Program-made: the position numbers and the translations under genes
Shown here: positions 23,717 to 35,953 of the stretch, piece after piece
How positions within the stretch are numbered: position 1 is the first letter of the stretch
How the letters are laid out: each line of letters opens with the position of its first letter
The notes under the pieces: generated by a model
The model's input: the letters and a program-made list of their open reading frames with translations, nothing else
Database searches by the model: none
Told to the model about the DNA's origin: nothing
Assembly: GCA_002794735.1 (NCBI GenBank)
Contig: NBAZ01000003.1
Span: 558,001-622,000, forward strand
Reading direction: 5' to 3'
DNA length: 64,000 nucleotides
DNA from: Pyrrhoderma lamaoense
Lineage: Eukaryota > Basidiomycota > Agaricomycetes > Hymenochaetales > Hymenochaetaceae

Positions 23717-26700
23717 CTATTGTAAAATCTCCCAATCTTCTCTAACTGGTTCACCCCGGTGTGGGTGGTACGCCCCTACCCCCTCTCCTGCTCGCATCTC
23801 CACTCCCAACCCAACATTTTGCCCACCTTGTAGTGGTACTCCACCAGCCTGGGCGGCAGCACGCTCCTCCTCTTCTCTCCTCCTCCTCTCAAACCATCTC
23901 CCTCTTATATACCATAACACAGAAACAGCCAGACAAAGTACAACAAGTGCCATCGTCTCTGCAAAATCGTCGTCAACACCTGCGAACTCGCCATTATGGT
24001 GTTCACGGTCGCGATCTCGGTCTCGTCTTCCAGGTCCTCGAATTGCGTCGTCGAAGAAGTCTTCAGGACCTAGGTCGCTTTCACGTTCGTTTTCAGCGTT
24101 GCGCCTGTCACGAGCCCACTAGAAGTAAGTGCGTGAGGGAAAGGAAAAACAATAGTGGAAGGGTATTTCTAAGTAAAATTGTTGTAGCATCACAAACTTC
24201 AACAAAACCATACCTGGACAGGATCATCATCTTCTAATTGTCTCTCCTCCGCAGCTCGTAGCCGTCTTCTATGATCGTCCCTCGCTTTCCCCTTATACCA
24301 CACAGAATCATCTGTAGTGTCCACATACTCTTCGTCATTCCTCGAAGGTGCATAGTCCTCGGCATTTTCACCCTTTGTCTCATCCAACGTTGCAACATCC
24401 TCACTCGATTCTCCTTTTGATGGTTGTATGTCGTAGTGATGCATGAAAAAAGAGGGTATAGGAGAAGAAAAAGGAGGAAATACAAGATTAGATTTGCTTC
24501 TTTTATGATTGTATGATTGTATATCAAAAGTAAGAACATGCATGTACCTTCTACAGGCCACAACGACAATCCATTTTCACCTCCCATCATCGTATGCCAG
24601 ATACTCCGTATATGGAGTTTAATGAGAGAAAGCATGACAGGTAGATACGCCTCGCTATTAGTCTGCAATGCCAAATCGTAGTTTCGCTTGGCGAGATGGA
24701 AGTCCTAAAAAAAGTATTTAAAATTTTCAAAGAATTATCTTAAGCATCAACTCCAATCCCTAGAAGTAACCCTTGGATTGCAATCCCTAACTCACCTGAG
24801 GTACCCCAATCCCATTTTCATACATCCACCCCAAATTCCACATCGCAAGCGCACTCACTTGTGTATCTACAGCACTCTGATAAAACGCCGCCGCACGTTC
24901 CCATCTAGTCTGTTCCGGCTCGTCAGGCACACCAAGTCCGTGATAGTAGTAGTCCCCAACTTTCACCAAAGCATCTACGTTTCTCTGAAATGCAGAACGC
25001 ATCCATTGAGTAAGAGCTAGTCTCGCTGTATCGTTAGAAGGTATGAGAGGTGCGAAACGCGTGAGTCGAAGGATACTTTTATCTGTTCAAGCAAGAGTTA
25101 CTGAGTATATAATGATACTTATCGAGAGACAAACACTGAAAGACAGATACCTTGATCCAGTATAAATGCAACATTATTTTGAGCAATTTCAATACCTCTC
25201 TCAGAAGCAATCCACCAACGAAGCATTGCATCCTCCCTCGCTCTTTCTGTGCCTAGCTTCCAACGAGCCTCGCCCTCACGTACTGGATCATCAGCCCATG
25301 CCCCTCGTTCCGCAACTGCTTTATAAAAGTTAACTGCCATTGAACAAGATCCCTGAATATGATGCGGAGGACTCTTAGGATTCTGAGCAGATGCTGCGTG
25401 TATCTCTGCTAGATAGTAATATGGTTCAAAGGGTGAACCCAACCGTATAGCATTTTCAAAAAAGGTAGTAGCAAGTTTCAAATCCCCATTTTCTATATGA
25501 GACCGTCAATTAAGCGTTTTGAGACTAGAATGCCGAGAGAAAATTTTGGAGAATAATGAGGAATCTGTTACTCACCATAGTAGTAATGCTTCCCCAAGTT
25601 GACCATGGCTTCCGCAAGCTCCTGATTAGCCGCTTTCGTGAAATACCCAACAGCCTTCTTGATATCTCTCTTTCCACCAACAAGTCCATCCCTCCAGATG
25701 ATACCTAGTCCATTATGACTCTCCTTCTCCCCGAACTCTGCCCCTCTCTGAAACCACATTTTAGCGATGGCAGCATCCTGCTTCACCCCTTCACCACGCA
25801 AATACATCCTCCGAGATACCCTGCAGAAGCTGCTGCAAAACTCAACGTCCCATCTTCTCGTTGCTCTTGTTTAATCATGGTTGAGGGGACACCGGGTCTG
25901 TCATGCGGCCAGATTTGACGGGCGATGCGGAGGAAGTAGTACCTCGCTCGGGTGTAATCTCGTGGGATGGCACTTATGCCTTCCGCCCCAGATGCAGCGC
26001 CCCCACCGATTGTGTAGATTGAACCTTGGTAGAAGATCTTGCCAAGACGAAATGCGAAATCGAGTTCCCCGCGATCTGCGTTAAACTGTGATGAATAGTG
26101 TTAGCTCTTTTGATTAGAGTTATATTAAAAGTTACGGAGGGAGTAGTAATGATAATAGCGTGCAGAAAGAGTAAGATCACATACCATATAATATTCTAGT
26201 ACGTCTTCCCAGGTTTCGCCTGCTTGGAGAGCCGAAGCTGCTCTTATCACAGCTCTATTTGCATTGGGGCCAGTAGAGGCACGCTTGATCCAGGCCCATA
26301 AGCACCACCCGCAAGATCGGAGAGCTTCGTTGGCGTATATAACAGAGTACGGCCTCCCGGAGGACCAGACATAAACTTAGCCATAGCTGGTAACAGATAA
26401 AAGATTGAAAAATTTACAGCACTTTCAGTACTTCGACTCCTCAAGATATCATAATGAAGATAAGGACATACACTGTTCGGCAGCCATCTGATACCACTCG
26501 AGCGAGTGAAGACAATCATCGTTAACGCTAATCCCTGCCCAATACCTATAACCAAGCGTCATCTGAGCGCCCTGGTCGCCTCCATGTGCAGCGAACGTAT
26601 AATATAGAATTGATTTTGCTTGATCCACTTCAACTACACCATTATATCCTGTTGCATAGAAGAAGCCTAGCATAGCTTGTGATGTGGCATTACCCGTCAA

Positions 26701-27529
26701 TCCTGCATGCGATTGATATGCCTCAAATGCTCGAGTTACGTTATGTAAGAGAGGGGAAAGATGGAACTATTTGAGTTATTCGAAATTATTTGATAATTGT
26801 ATAGTAACAAGGGAGGTAAGAAAGAATACAGTAGACATATGTGCAAGATAACATACCAGAGAAACATGAGCGAGCTTATACAAAGCTTCCATATGTCCCA
26901 ATTCAATCGCATGTTCCAACAAGTCAATAACCTTAACCGCCTTCCCTTGCATATCCTCTTTCTTCTTCGCGGACTTATCTTTTCCATTATTCGACAAGAA
27001 TCTAGGCATCCACGACTGTTGTTTGAGTTTATTCAAGATACGGAAGATAGTAGCAACAGGCCCTTGTTGATTAGGAAACATGTATGCAAGTATCGAAGTT
27101 GGTTGAGGATCGAGTAAATTTGAGGGAGTGTTTACTGGATGTTGTGCGACGATTCCGTTAAGAGTAATCAAAGCCTGTTTGTAGCATTTGTTAGCTATTT
27201 GGAGAGAACGATGAGTACTATGTACGGAGAATCAGTAAGATAACTCTGACCTTCAGCCACAGGGTCATATGCCAGCTGATCTTCCTGCTTTGGTACGTCC
27301 AAAGGGGACACAGCGTCCTACACCAAGAAATATAGTATTTCAGTAGTTGTTGGTATTCCACCATCTTTGGATAGCTTACAGTTTGAGTTGTCAGTACATT
27401 ATTTTGCTCCGATTCTGCCTCAGACGCCAACGCCAATGTACTAATAGTAAGTATTACAGCAAAAAAGCTAGCCCAGCTGATTTTAGTCCTCTTTCTTCTA
27501 TCTATTGTCTTTCTCGTCAGTAGCTCCAT
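23717..27529 (-). CDS. HRD3: HRD3/SEL1L-type ERAD adaptor with SEL1 repeats, two frameshifts
   Basis: The ER-membrane partner of the Hrd1 ubiquitin ligase, which delivers misfolded lumenal proteins for retrotranslocation. Eleven exons: 27529-27380, 27317-27251, 27194-26857, 26766-26472, 26386-26185, 26085-25576, 25492-25151, 25082-24796, 24704-24548, 24413-24214, 24118-23717. An N-terminal hydrophobic signal (about 18-36) is followed by many SEL1 repeats, for example SQAMLGFFYATGYNG, AQMTLGYRYWAGI, ESHNGLGIIWRDGL, AEAMVNLGKHYYYG, ALAMWNLGWMYENGIGV. A C-terminal TM (about 905-922, MALVVLCLAVSVLWYI) precedes a basic tail. Two single-base losses interrupt the frame, at about 26280 and 25808; correction gives 983 residues. 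The second-third exon junction uses the acceptor giving ANKCYKQALITL. Confidence 0.92.
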
Positions 27530-27794
27530 ACAACTAGATTTCTGGACGCCTGAGACGCCAGTATAAAGTACACAGCGGGCAGTGATACACCTTGAAGTGA
27601 AGTCTGGAAATTCTGGGATGGTGTAGACACGTAGCCCCACGTGACGGCATATGCATCTCGCGATGAATCTCGATGGAAATCCATTCATTACTCTTACTGA
27701 ATATTCCCGACAACACGCTAATTATTGCATAGTATCGATTCAAGGAGCATCATGTTAGTGTTTATATACTTAAACTAAAGCAACAAGAAATCGA

Positions 27795-28217
27795 TTAGGT
27801 GGTGCCTGTTTGTTTTACGAACTTGACTTCGCCCGGCGCGGCTTTATTTTTCAACAATACGATTTTACCCCGCCTTTTAAGCCACTTTGTCAAATAATTG
27901 TGCTTAAAATTACCGTGCTGGCCAGGGAATGTCTCGCAGTCTTTCACCCTCCTGACCATCTCTTCTACCTCCTCAAAGTGGATGTATAGCCTGCTTCCGA
28001 GGCTGTTATACCATTCTGTGTGGATCAAAACGAATGCTGCTCAGACGACGTGACTTTCAAGATAGAATGGTATGAAAATGGTTAACCTTTTTGTAAACGT
28101 TTAGCACTTGCATTCAAGCTCCTTTTCTCTGCTTTTTTTCTATGATGCCCTTGTTCATCTATGGTTCTAGACTAGCACGTTCTGAATGACTCACATGTTT
28201 GATGATTTTTGTGGCAT
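27795..28217 (-). CDS. Unrecognised small basic protein (tentative model)
   Basis: I do not recognise the family. The last exon, 28015-27795, is convincing: EWYNSLGSRLYIHFEEVEEM, VRRVKDCETFPGQHGNFKHN, YLTKWLKRRGKIVLLKNK and a tail ending KQTGTT. It joins in phase, over a GTTAACC donor at 28086, to an upstream exon (28166-28087) coding GHHRKKAEKRSLNASAKRLQ. The start is unsure. ATG at 28217 (MPQKSSN, then GTGAGT) would give exactly 108 codons, but the first intron would be only 28 nt, shorter than fungal introns normally are; the true first exon may lie elsewhere. The product would be about 107 residues, very basic with an acidic helix in the middle, no signal or TM segment, compatible with a nucleolar or RNA-binding role only as a guess. 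Confidence 0.5.
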
Positions 28218-29323
28218 TTTGTTATACGTTTTCAGTAGAACTTATGGTTTTCGAAATTTCTTGATATCTACGTACTTAGCTCTTTGAACCGTTAAGCCTG
28301 CTATCAATATGAAAAGACATTACCTTAAGCTTGTATGCTTTTTATGCACTATTGGTTGATGAGCCACAAGTGAAGGAATCATTCTAGGATAGCAGAGATA
28401 GTACATTTGAGTCATGTATTGGCACGTGTAGTAGCTTCACCAATAAATGTTAATATTTCTTATATCTGCTAAATAGCTTTCATATATATACCATCATAAA
28501 AATACAAATGATTGTATGTGTATATTTCTAGCCCTAAAGTAAGTATGCTATTTGTACTCAGAATGTCTAGAATAATTCTATAATTGGTAGTTTTTTTGTT
28601 GCTTTGTGCTTATATAATACAAAAACCAAGTTTAATTGAGATTCATTCAAAATTTCTGAATAGGCAGATTCCGGAGGGGCCGGGTGGGAAAGTCGGAAAC
28701 GGAGTTACGCTATGGTGAAGCGAGCTCCGTTCAAGCTCCTCATTTGCTTCCCCTCCTCGGTACCATCCCGCTTGTCTCTCTTCTCTATCTCCTCGCAAAG
28801 CCGTCATCTTCCTATCAAATTTCTCTCCCTTTCAGAATATACCTAAGAATAGCAACAAAAATTTCGTCCTCTTGAAAGAGAAGAAGACCTCCTGTTCTGT
28901 AGCAACATCGTTTTCTTAGTGGCTAGTTCTTATATTATATATGGTTTCGGATCTGCTCGTCACAGCATTTCTCTAGTTCCTCGGGCTTGTGATTTCTTCG
29001 GGTCTCCTTTTCCCGCATTCGCCGACGTCAGGTCAATTAAACACACTCCAAGACGCAAGGGAAAAGAGTCATCTAGTTGGGCTAACTGGAACTTGCTAAA
29101 TCTTGCTTTCGGACTTATATAGCGTGCTCAAGACGTAAAAATCTTTCTTCTCTTTGCTGGCTTTATCTACTGTTGTCTGTATCTCTTCTTCTTTGCGACG
29201 TTCAAATTCCTTCTTGATACTCTCGGTCAACGCCAAGGTGACGAATACGGCTAGGTAAAGAAGAAAGGGAAAAAGGCGAGCTTTTGAACTGTTGAAAGGT
29301 GTAAACGGGTCTACTGGATAAGG
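28218..29323. promoter_or_regulatory. 1.1 kb divergent upstream region (small protein / SFC1)
   Basis: It is AT-rich up to about 28640. Then comes a CT-rich leader for the carrier gene. Open frames here (28684-28875 on +, 29096-29365 on -) look like composition artefacts. Confidence 0.5.
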
Positions 29324-30393
29324 ATGTCCAAAAACGACAAGAAGCCAGTCGGGTTTGCAACCCATATTACTGCTGGGGTATAGCTGGGGCGATGGAAGCA
29401 GTGAGTATTCCCAGTTCTTCTATTGAACTTCTTGTCATTCAGGCTTTCTCCTCATTGTTAGATTACATGTCAGCCACTCGACACCATAAAGGTCCGTATG
29501 CAGCTCTCGAAGTCGGGCCTTGCTCCTGGGGTGAGTTTAGTATACATTTTCCGATAAAAAAGGTTTCCTTATGTATCTAGTAGACAAAACCCCGTGGGTT
29601 TCTTGCTACGGGCGCGCATATAGTTCAACGGGAGACGCCCCTCGCGCTCTACAAGGGTCTCGGTGCTGTTCTGTCAGGGATTGTCCCAAAAATGTCGATT
29701 CGTTTCGCGTCTTTCGAGACGTATAAGCGCTGGCTTTCTGATCCAACGACAGGGAAGACAAGTACAGGTAACATTTTCATTGCGGGTCTCGGCGCGGGTA
29801 CGACCGAAGCAGTCGCAGTCGTCTGTCCCATGGAAGTAGTCAAAATTCGTCTTCAAGCCCAATCCCACTCGCTCGCAGACCCACTAGAAGTCCCCAAGTA
29901 TCGTAATGCAGCGCATGCAGTGTATACGATAGTTCGTGAAGAAGGTGTAGCGACTCTATACCGTGGTGTATCGCTTACGGCTTTAAGACAAGCAACGAAT
30001 CAGGGTGCGAACTTCACTGCTTACCAAGAACTCAAGAAGCTTGCCCAAAAGCATCAACCTGAGCTAACTGACCTCCCTTCCTGGCAAACAATGCTGATTG
30101 GACTAATCTCTGGAGCTATGGGTCCGTTCTCGAACGCTCCTATTGATACGATCAAGACCCGATTGCAGAAGACGAGTTACCCACCCGGGACATCTGCTGC
30201 GTCAAAGATTGTGCAGATTGCGAGTGAGATGTTTAAGAGGGAGGGGGCGCGTGCATTCTATAAGGGGATTACTCCCCGTGTGCTTAGGGTTGCGCCTGGC
30301 CAAGCTGTTGTTTTCCCGGTTTATGAGAAGGTCAGGCAGACGATCGAGAGCATGCAAAGCTCAGATGATATGGGGGATACGTACTCTGAGTGA
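29324..30393 (+). CDS. SFC1: Mitochondrial succinate/fumarate carrier, with one frameshift in exon 1
   Basis: An inner-membrane solute carrier that exchanges cytosolic succinate for mitochondrial fumarate, needed for growth on C2 compounds. Exons 29324-29400, 29462-29530 and 29584-30393. The three carrier repeats are clear: CQPLDTIKVRMQLSKSGLAP, CPMEVVKIRLQAQS and NAPIDTIKTRLQKTSYPPGT, with YRGVSLTALRQATNQGANFT and RVLRVAPGQAVVF, which closely match recalled yeast Sfc1. In exon 1 a G4 run (29375-29378) must be G5 to read HITAGGIAGAMEA; otherwise a stop follows at once. Restored length is 318 residues. Start MSKNDKKPVGF is the only ATG in frame. Confidence 0.95.
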
Positions 30394-32582
30394 GTGAAGG
30401 GAAGAGAAGAAAAATTTTGTACTAGATTAGGGGAACGCGCTTGTGTGAGGACTTCTCGTTTGTTGGGGGACTTGATGAGTATACTATTCTATAACTATAC
30501 TCTACTTATTATACCAATGGACCATCCTTTTCCACGGACGATATATAGACATCATTGATTCAATTTTCTCCCCTGAAATCCCCTTTCCCTTACCTCTGGG
30601 TTTACGGGAGCCCTCTTCCTCTTTATACATACATCACTTAGTGTACTTTAGAAACCACTTTACCTTTTTTCTTGCTTTTTGCCCTTTCTCCCTGTAAAAT
30701 GCATGTACTTTCTCTCTCTATACGCCACAGCACAAAGAATGATAAAGAAGCATTTCATATCTTAATGATATCACAATATGAATTAATACTAAATGAGGTC
30801 AGAATAGAGAAGGAGGAGGGGTGGCTTCCTTAATCGTTTTTTTTTTCCTTAGAGTCAGGAGAAGGAAGTGCTGTTTAGGGGATTAGAAACCATCTATATG
30901 TAATTTTATCACCTTAGGGCGACTCCTGGTTAGGTTAGGAAGTCTACGGAAGCACCAGTATACAATTTATTATTTATACTAGGAAAACTCATGAAATCCT
31001 CACGCAGTGACTGCTTACGTGATATGTGAAGACGCGTGACGTAACGCCTTGAACAACTGACCTCAAGAAAATGATTTATCAGGGTTTTCATAGCAAAAAA
31101 AACATACGACCGTAACGACGTGTCTAATCCGAACATATCGAGAAGTTTCTAGCAGGGAAATTTACACGTAAATCTTGTCCTTCATACCCCGGACGATAAT
31201 TTTCTTATTTGTATGCGCGAAACAGTCTTTTATGCTCTAGACTCCCTTCACTAAAAAAAGTATGGCATTATGATTATAATGCAACACCAAGGTTATATGA
31301 ACGTGTTTGTACTACATACCTTTGGCAAATCTGTGCCTCTTGATTATACACTCTTGTACTAAGAGGGCCAAATCTCACGGGTGACCGACATGAGCCGTAT
31401 CTGTGATTAGCCACAAGTTTATGATACATATGCAGCTGTAAATACTACATATTTGATAATTGACGAAGAGTGATAATAGTCTGAGCGTTAGTTGGCTTAC
31501 AATAGCCCCAAGTCCAGGTCTTACGTAGGTGAATGACACTTAACTTCACATGGCGTACAATGTACATACATGTACTAGTTTATCATACTAGCCATAGCTC
31601 ATAGCTCATTAGTGTGCGCAGTCTCCGTCTCAGTCCAGTATTAGCTGCGACTTAAACAAACTATACTCAGATATGGTTTCAGTATCATCTAATGACACCT
31701 GTTTCACAGTAAAACTCGCATGTATAACCCATTGCATATGTAACCGAAAAAATATCATATAGTCAATTATATAGGCTTTTTTTTATTAATTTAGCCGGAA
31801 GTCCGATCTCGCAACAAAAACAATACCTAATGACAGATAGACTCCCATAGTAGTAACATCAATTTAATCTCAACCATTTGCTACGTCTTGTACAAGAAGA
31901 AAGGAAAGGGAAGTAAATAAATGAAGAACAAGGCCCACTCAGCTATGAACTGCAGACTATAGCATACTTCAATAACACGATCTGCTGTATGTTCCAACGT
32001 ACCAATAGTTATTGTGTTCCCGCATTTTAAAAAACCTCTAGTATCAGAACTAGTCAATATTCAGTAACCAACAATCACACAAACCCTCGGTTTCATAATC
32101 CACTTCTTTCAAAAGGGTTATTGCTATTCATGCTTTTATCGACATTCCATTATCCCACATTCACCTTTACTCTCCCTTCCTACATCACAAAAAGAGAGTA
32201 TAAACATCGTTTCATCGTACAAAAAGAGTGCATAATCCCGTACACCGTACACCAATTTTACCAGCTAAGTCAGGGGAAGGAGAAATCATGTTCAAGCGGA
32301 CGAGGGAGAGGGAGCGATGGTGGAGCGAGTGATACAGTGCAGAGCAAGGTAAGGGCGGATGGGTGAAGGGTGAGGAGGGAGGATGAGGGCGTTGGAGAGT
32401 GCCTTTCTATCACATCTACATTCGTCTTAATAAAACCACATATGTAGTTCATAGTATAACGAGAATGGAAGAAAGAAAGACAATTTGAAGAGAGAAAAAT
32501 AGGACAATGTAGTACGTTATTATTTGCAAATTTTCGTTTTCCGTTTCTTTATTTGAGTGAGAACAATATAGGATGTTCCCAG
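30394..32582. other. 2.2 kb convergent intergenic region
   Basis: It lies between the 3' ends of the succinate/fumarate carrier and the KDEL receptor. It is AT-rich without recognisable genes. A short open frame at 32121-32366 lacks support. A TGTACATACATGTA element is at 31559-31575. Confidence 0.55.
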
Positions 32583-33736
32583 CTAAGCAGGAAGCTCGAA
32601 TTTCTGTCCTTGAAGTACTCTGAATATTAAGTTATCGATGCAATAGTAGACAGTGAGTCATTAAGTATATTGGGCGGTGATTGTTTAGGTAGTGTATTAG
32701 TACGTACTTTGTGAAGTATATATAGAAGAAGTCAAGGTACAATGCTGTCTGGACCAAGCCTGCAACAACCGCTATTGGATCTATGGTCCCTTCCGTGAAG
32801 TATCTTATATCATGAATTTCGAGTCAGTAAAACACAGTATAACCGAATATATTCCTCATCCTTCCCCCATCTTCTCAGAGAGAATGGGCTTACCTGTATA
32901 TCCAGTTGGGAATGTAAAGCCCACGGTACGCGCCGAGTGCTGCGAGATAGTGAGTTGTGATCGTCTCCGCTTCACCTGTTCGCTGAAGCATAAACAACTG
33001 AGGGAGGATCGCAACACTTTCAAGGAAGATTGAGAAAGACCATAGGATCTCGACGAACGAGAATTTGTAATTAAAAATGAGCGAAAGAAGGAATACGGGT
33101 CCGATCAGAAACTCAACACGGAAGGTGTCTATCGAGGGTCGTGTGTCGGTCTGAAGTGTGATGTGGGAATGAGTGGCGTGAGTGTGGCGAGTAGAGTACG
33201 TTACAAGCCAGTTTGTATGGCCAATGACAGGAGGATCATGAGAAAGAAATTCAGAAACAAGGTTGGAGTATGAGGCTCACCTGAAGCGCATCTTCATGAG
33301 ATATAGGATATAACAACTACTTCCAATGAAGAAGAGCTTCATGAGAGTGTTATACAGTGAAACCCATTCTCCGAGGAAAAGGTCTAAGTAACGAGTAACG
33401 AAGACAACAACATATAGTGCCTGGGTCTTGAATGATATACCTGAGCATTCGAAGAGTCAGTATGACTCTTTCGTTCAAATCAGAACGCGCCTGCACGTTG
33501 ACGCTAGTTAAGGGAATTTCTGGAAAAACATACCTCGACAAGAACGCGACGATTGGATCTTATGGAGAAGTATAAAAATCGACGCCAGATGCGACAGGTC
33601 GCCTGGGTTTCATTACATTCGTCCAGAGTGGAGAGAGGAGAAGAACCAAACAAAATTATTCGTCAACTAAATTTACTCAAACGTCTCTCTATAATTTCAC
33701 CCAAAGGTACATACCGAAAAAGCGGAAGACGTTCAT
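32583..33736 (-). CDS. ERD2: ER lumen protein-retaining (KDEL/HDEL) receptor, with one frameshift
   Basis: A seven-helix Golgi receptor that returns escaped HDEL/KDEL proteins to the ER in COPI vesicles. Six exons: 33736-33715, 33602-33534, 33440-33281, 33150-32894, 32803-32708, 32619-32583. Conserved blocks: [101 protein letters not shown] and [18 protein letters not shown]. At a GGG run (33136-33138 on +; CCC in sense) one base is missing; restoring it gives [15 protein letters not shown] and 213 residues, the usual size. The neighbouring VIP36-like lectin acts in the same ER-Golgi cycle. Confidence 0.96.
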
Positions 33737-34406
33737 TGCAGGAAGTTTAAGGTGTGCTCCTGAGCTGCACTGGCTTTTCGTCGATATTTAAGTGGCGACA
33801 GGAATAGGTGGCGACGATAAAGTAAAGTGAATGGTCGGGTTTCTGTTACACGGGGCCTTGGAGTGACGGAGTACGTCCGTGACGACGGTGCAGACGTGTC
33901 TGTTTGCTTCTATTTACAAATCCCGGAAGATCCTTCTCATTCCAGCTGGGTAACAAAAAGTGTTCGGACACTCCGATCATCGATCACGCATATATTATCA
34001 TATACAACTTATGCAAAAAGAAAATATACCTTTTCGTCCAAATAGCATTCCAAATGCGAGACGAAAGTTAGCAAAATCTCGCTACAAAAAGAAAGAACAG
34101 AATTGAGAGGTAAAAAAGTCACGGTTATGCAAAGATGAATACACTGGGAGGAATAAGAACCTCCTTCCATATCGGGGTGTCCAAACACTTTTCGTACCCA
34201 TCTAATATTCCGAATTTCAAAAAAAAATATCCGCATTTTTAGCTGTATTTTTAAACTCTTGTCACACGCCTGATGATAATTTCTCATACTTCACAGAAAA
34301 CATCATTCAGTGAAGATAGAAATCCCACTATGCTAAATTATACAATGTATCCATAATGAGGTTTAGCGAGAAAAGAGAAAAAAAAGTGTGAACAAATAAT
34401 TTAGTA
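33737..34406. promoter_or_regulatory. 670 bp upstream region of ERD2
   Basis: It contains the ERD2 promoter and the 3' flank of the VIP36-like gene. No gene was recognised; the 34009-34287 open frame on - is AT-rich noise. Confidence 0.5.
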
Positions 34407-35953
34407 TTAGAATCGTTTAGAATTAGAAAATACGTCAAGTACACCGTTACGTCCGTAACCCCCTCCTAGGCCTCGATTCCGCCTATTATACTCTTGATAA
34501 CCATAAAGAGCACCAAAACATACACCAACGAATAGGAACAACTTGATTAGGAAACCCAGCCATGATCCTCCTACACTTGAAGACGAGGGGTCACGTGTAA
34601 CTTATCTCGTGGTCTGTTCGCATCTGCTAGAATTGCAGATGAAGTAGTAACCGAGATGATGCTTGAAAGAATGAGTATTCATAAGAAAAAACATTGTGTG
34701 GATATATGAAGGGAGACTCACTCATGAGCGTCGAAGACATCACCTGTTAAGGCTGAGAAACCAAGGTAAGGAGCGAGAGGTATCGAGACACCCTCAATAC
34801 GGAAGCAATCGGTCCAAGTATCCCCTGATTAATACATCACTTTAATACACATCGAAAGATTATATCATTCGTGGAAACTCACAAGCTTTATACTGAACTT
34901 TCACGTCCAAGTATGTATCCTTGACATATGTAATTTTCAATTTCGTATTCACATTTGTTTTACGGAAGTTTGCCTGCGATATGGATTTTTATTATAAATC
35001 ACTCATTAATGTGTTTGCAAAGAAGAAATTTACCGAGCAAGCTCCTATTTTGGTTCTCTCGCCGTCTTGCTCATGATCGTAATTCGTTTCGCCGTCGCCC
35101 ATCATAGCAACAATACGGGGGAATGAGTAAGAGTGTCGAGAATTAGCATAACTAGAAGACATGACTCTCAGAATTAAGAATGAATATATAACAAAGTTCT
35201 ACACACGTATCAAGGAAAATGCCAAGTCCCTGGAATTTATCTAGTGAATGATAGAGTCAGCTGACATTTCACAGCTTCGATGAGTACTCTGGCTCACCCA
35301 CTGAGCCAAAGACCGGCCCTGGCTGAGCCCGAGTTTTTGTTAACCAGATAGCTAAGCCATCTCCATGAAGATGTGACTTCGGGTCCCCGGATATCTAGAG
35401 GGCTATAAACACAGGTATCATAACTCATAGGAAAGTAGAACCAACCTTGAACTCTACTTCAATGACATAGTGTGTAGCTGTCAATGGCAACCGTGACCAT
35501 AGCCAACCCTATATTATAGGCAATCAACACATTAGAATGCATATGAACTGCGCATTCGCATACCATTTGAGAAGGCCTATTCCGCGTCAAGCGGACGTGT
35601 TTGTTTGTGTTCTTTCGAGGTAGCATGAGCATACACAATGAAATGCAGAGTAGATTGTAGTTGTTACATACGACGTAAGCATCAGCTCCAAAATCCCACC
35701 AGCGGTTCTGTAAATCCTGATCGATATAAGGCGCGTAGATTGAGTGCGTCCTTAAGTTTACAGTCTTATAGTTTTGTCAGTATATCGCGGTATCATTAAG
35801 CACACTCCATTTGAAGCGTTAGTCATAGTATTTAAGACCTACTCTATCGACTGTAGTGTTTCTCTCATTTTTATTATCCTTGGCCGCAAAGATCCCTAGC
35901 GGAAGTAAAAGAGTAACCTGTATAAGAGCCAAGTAGAGTGACCCAAGCCTCAT
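34407..35953 (-). CDS. VIP36/Emp47-like L-type lectin (ER-Golgi cargo receptor), with one frameshift
   Basis: A type I membrane lectin that binds high-mannose glycoproteins in the early secretory pathway. Ten exons: 35953-35843, 35764-35672, 35611-35564, 35508-35446, 35394-35298, 35240-35207, 35151-35034, 34973-34883, 34824-34722, 34661-34407. A signal peptide (RLGSLYLALIQVTLLLPLGI) is followed by the legume-lectin fold: HSIYAPYIDQDLQNRWWDFG, GDGLAIWLTKTRAQPGPVFG, KFQGLGIFLDT, FPRIVAMMGDGETNYDHEQD, PLAPYLGFSALTGDVFDAHD. A C-terminal TM (WLGFLIKLFLFVGVCFGALY) precedes a basic cytosolic tail. At a G4 run (34587-34590 on +) one base is missing just before the TM; restored length is 337. Without it the protein would lose its membrane anchor. 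The tail does not end in KKXX. Confidence 0.9.

Noticed and set aside
29096..29365. 89-codon frame on - with a hydrophobic segment and a Lys/Glu-rich tail
   Set aside because: It is antisense to the CT-rich leader and first exon of the succinate/fumarate carrier; the Lys/Glu composition is the complement of that leader.
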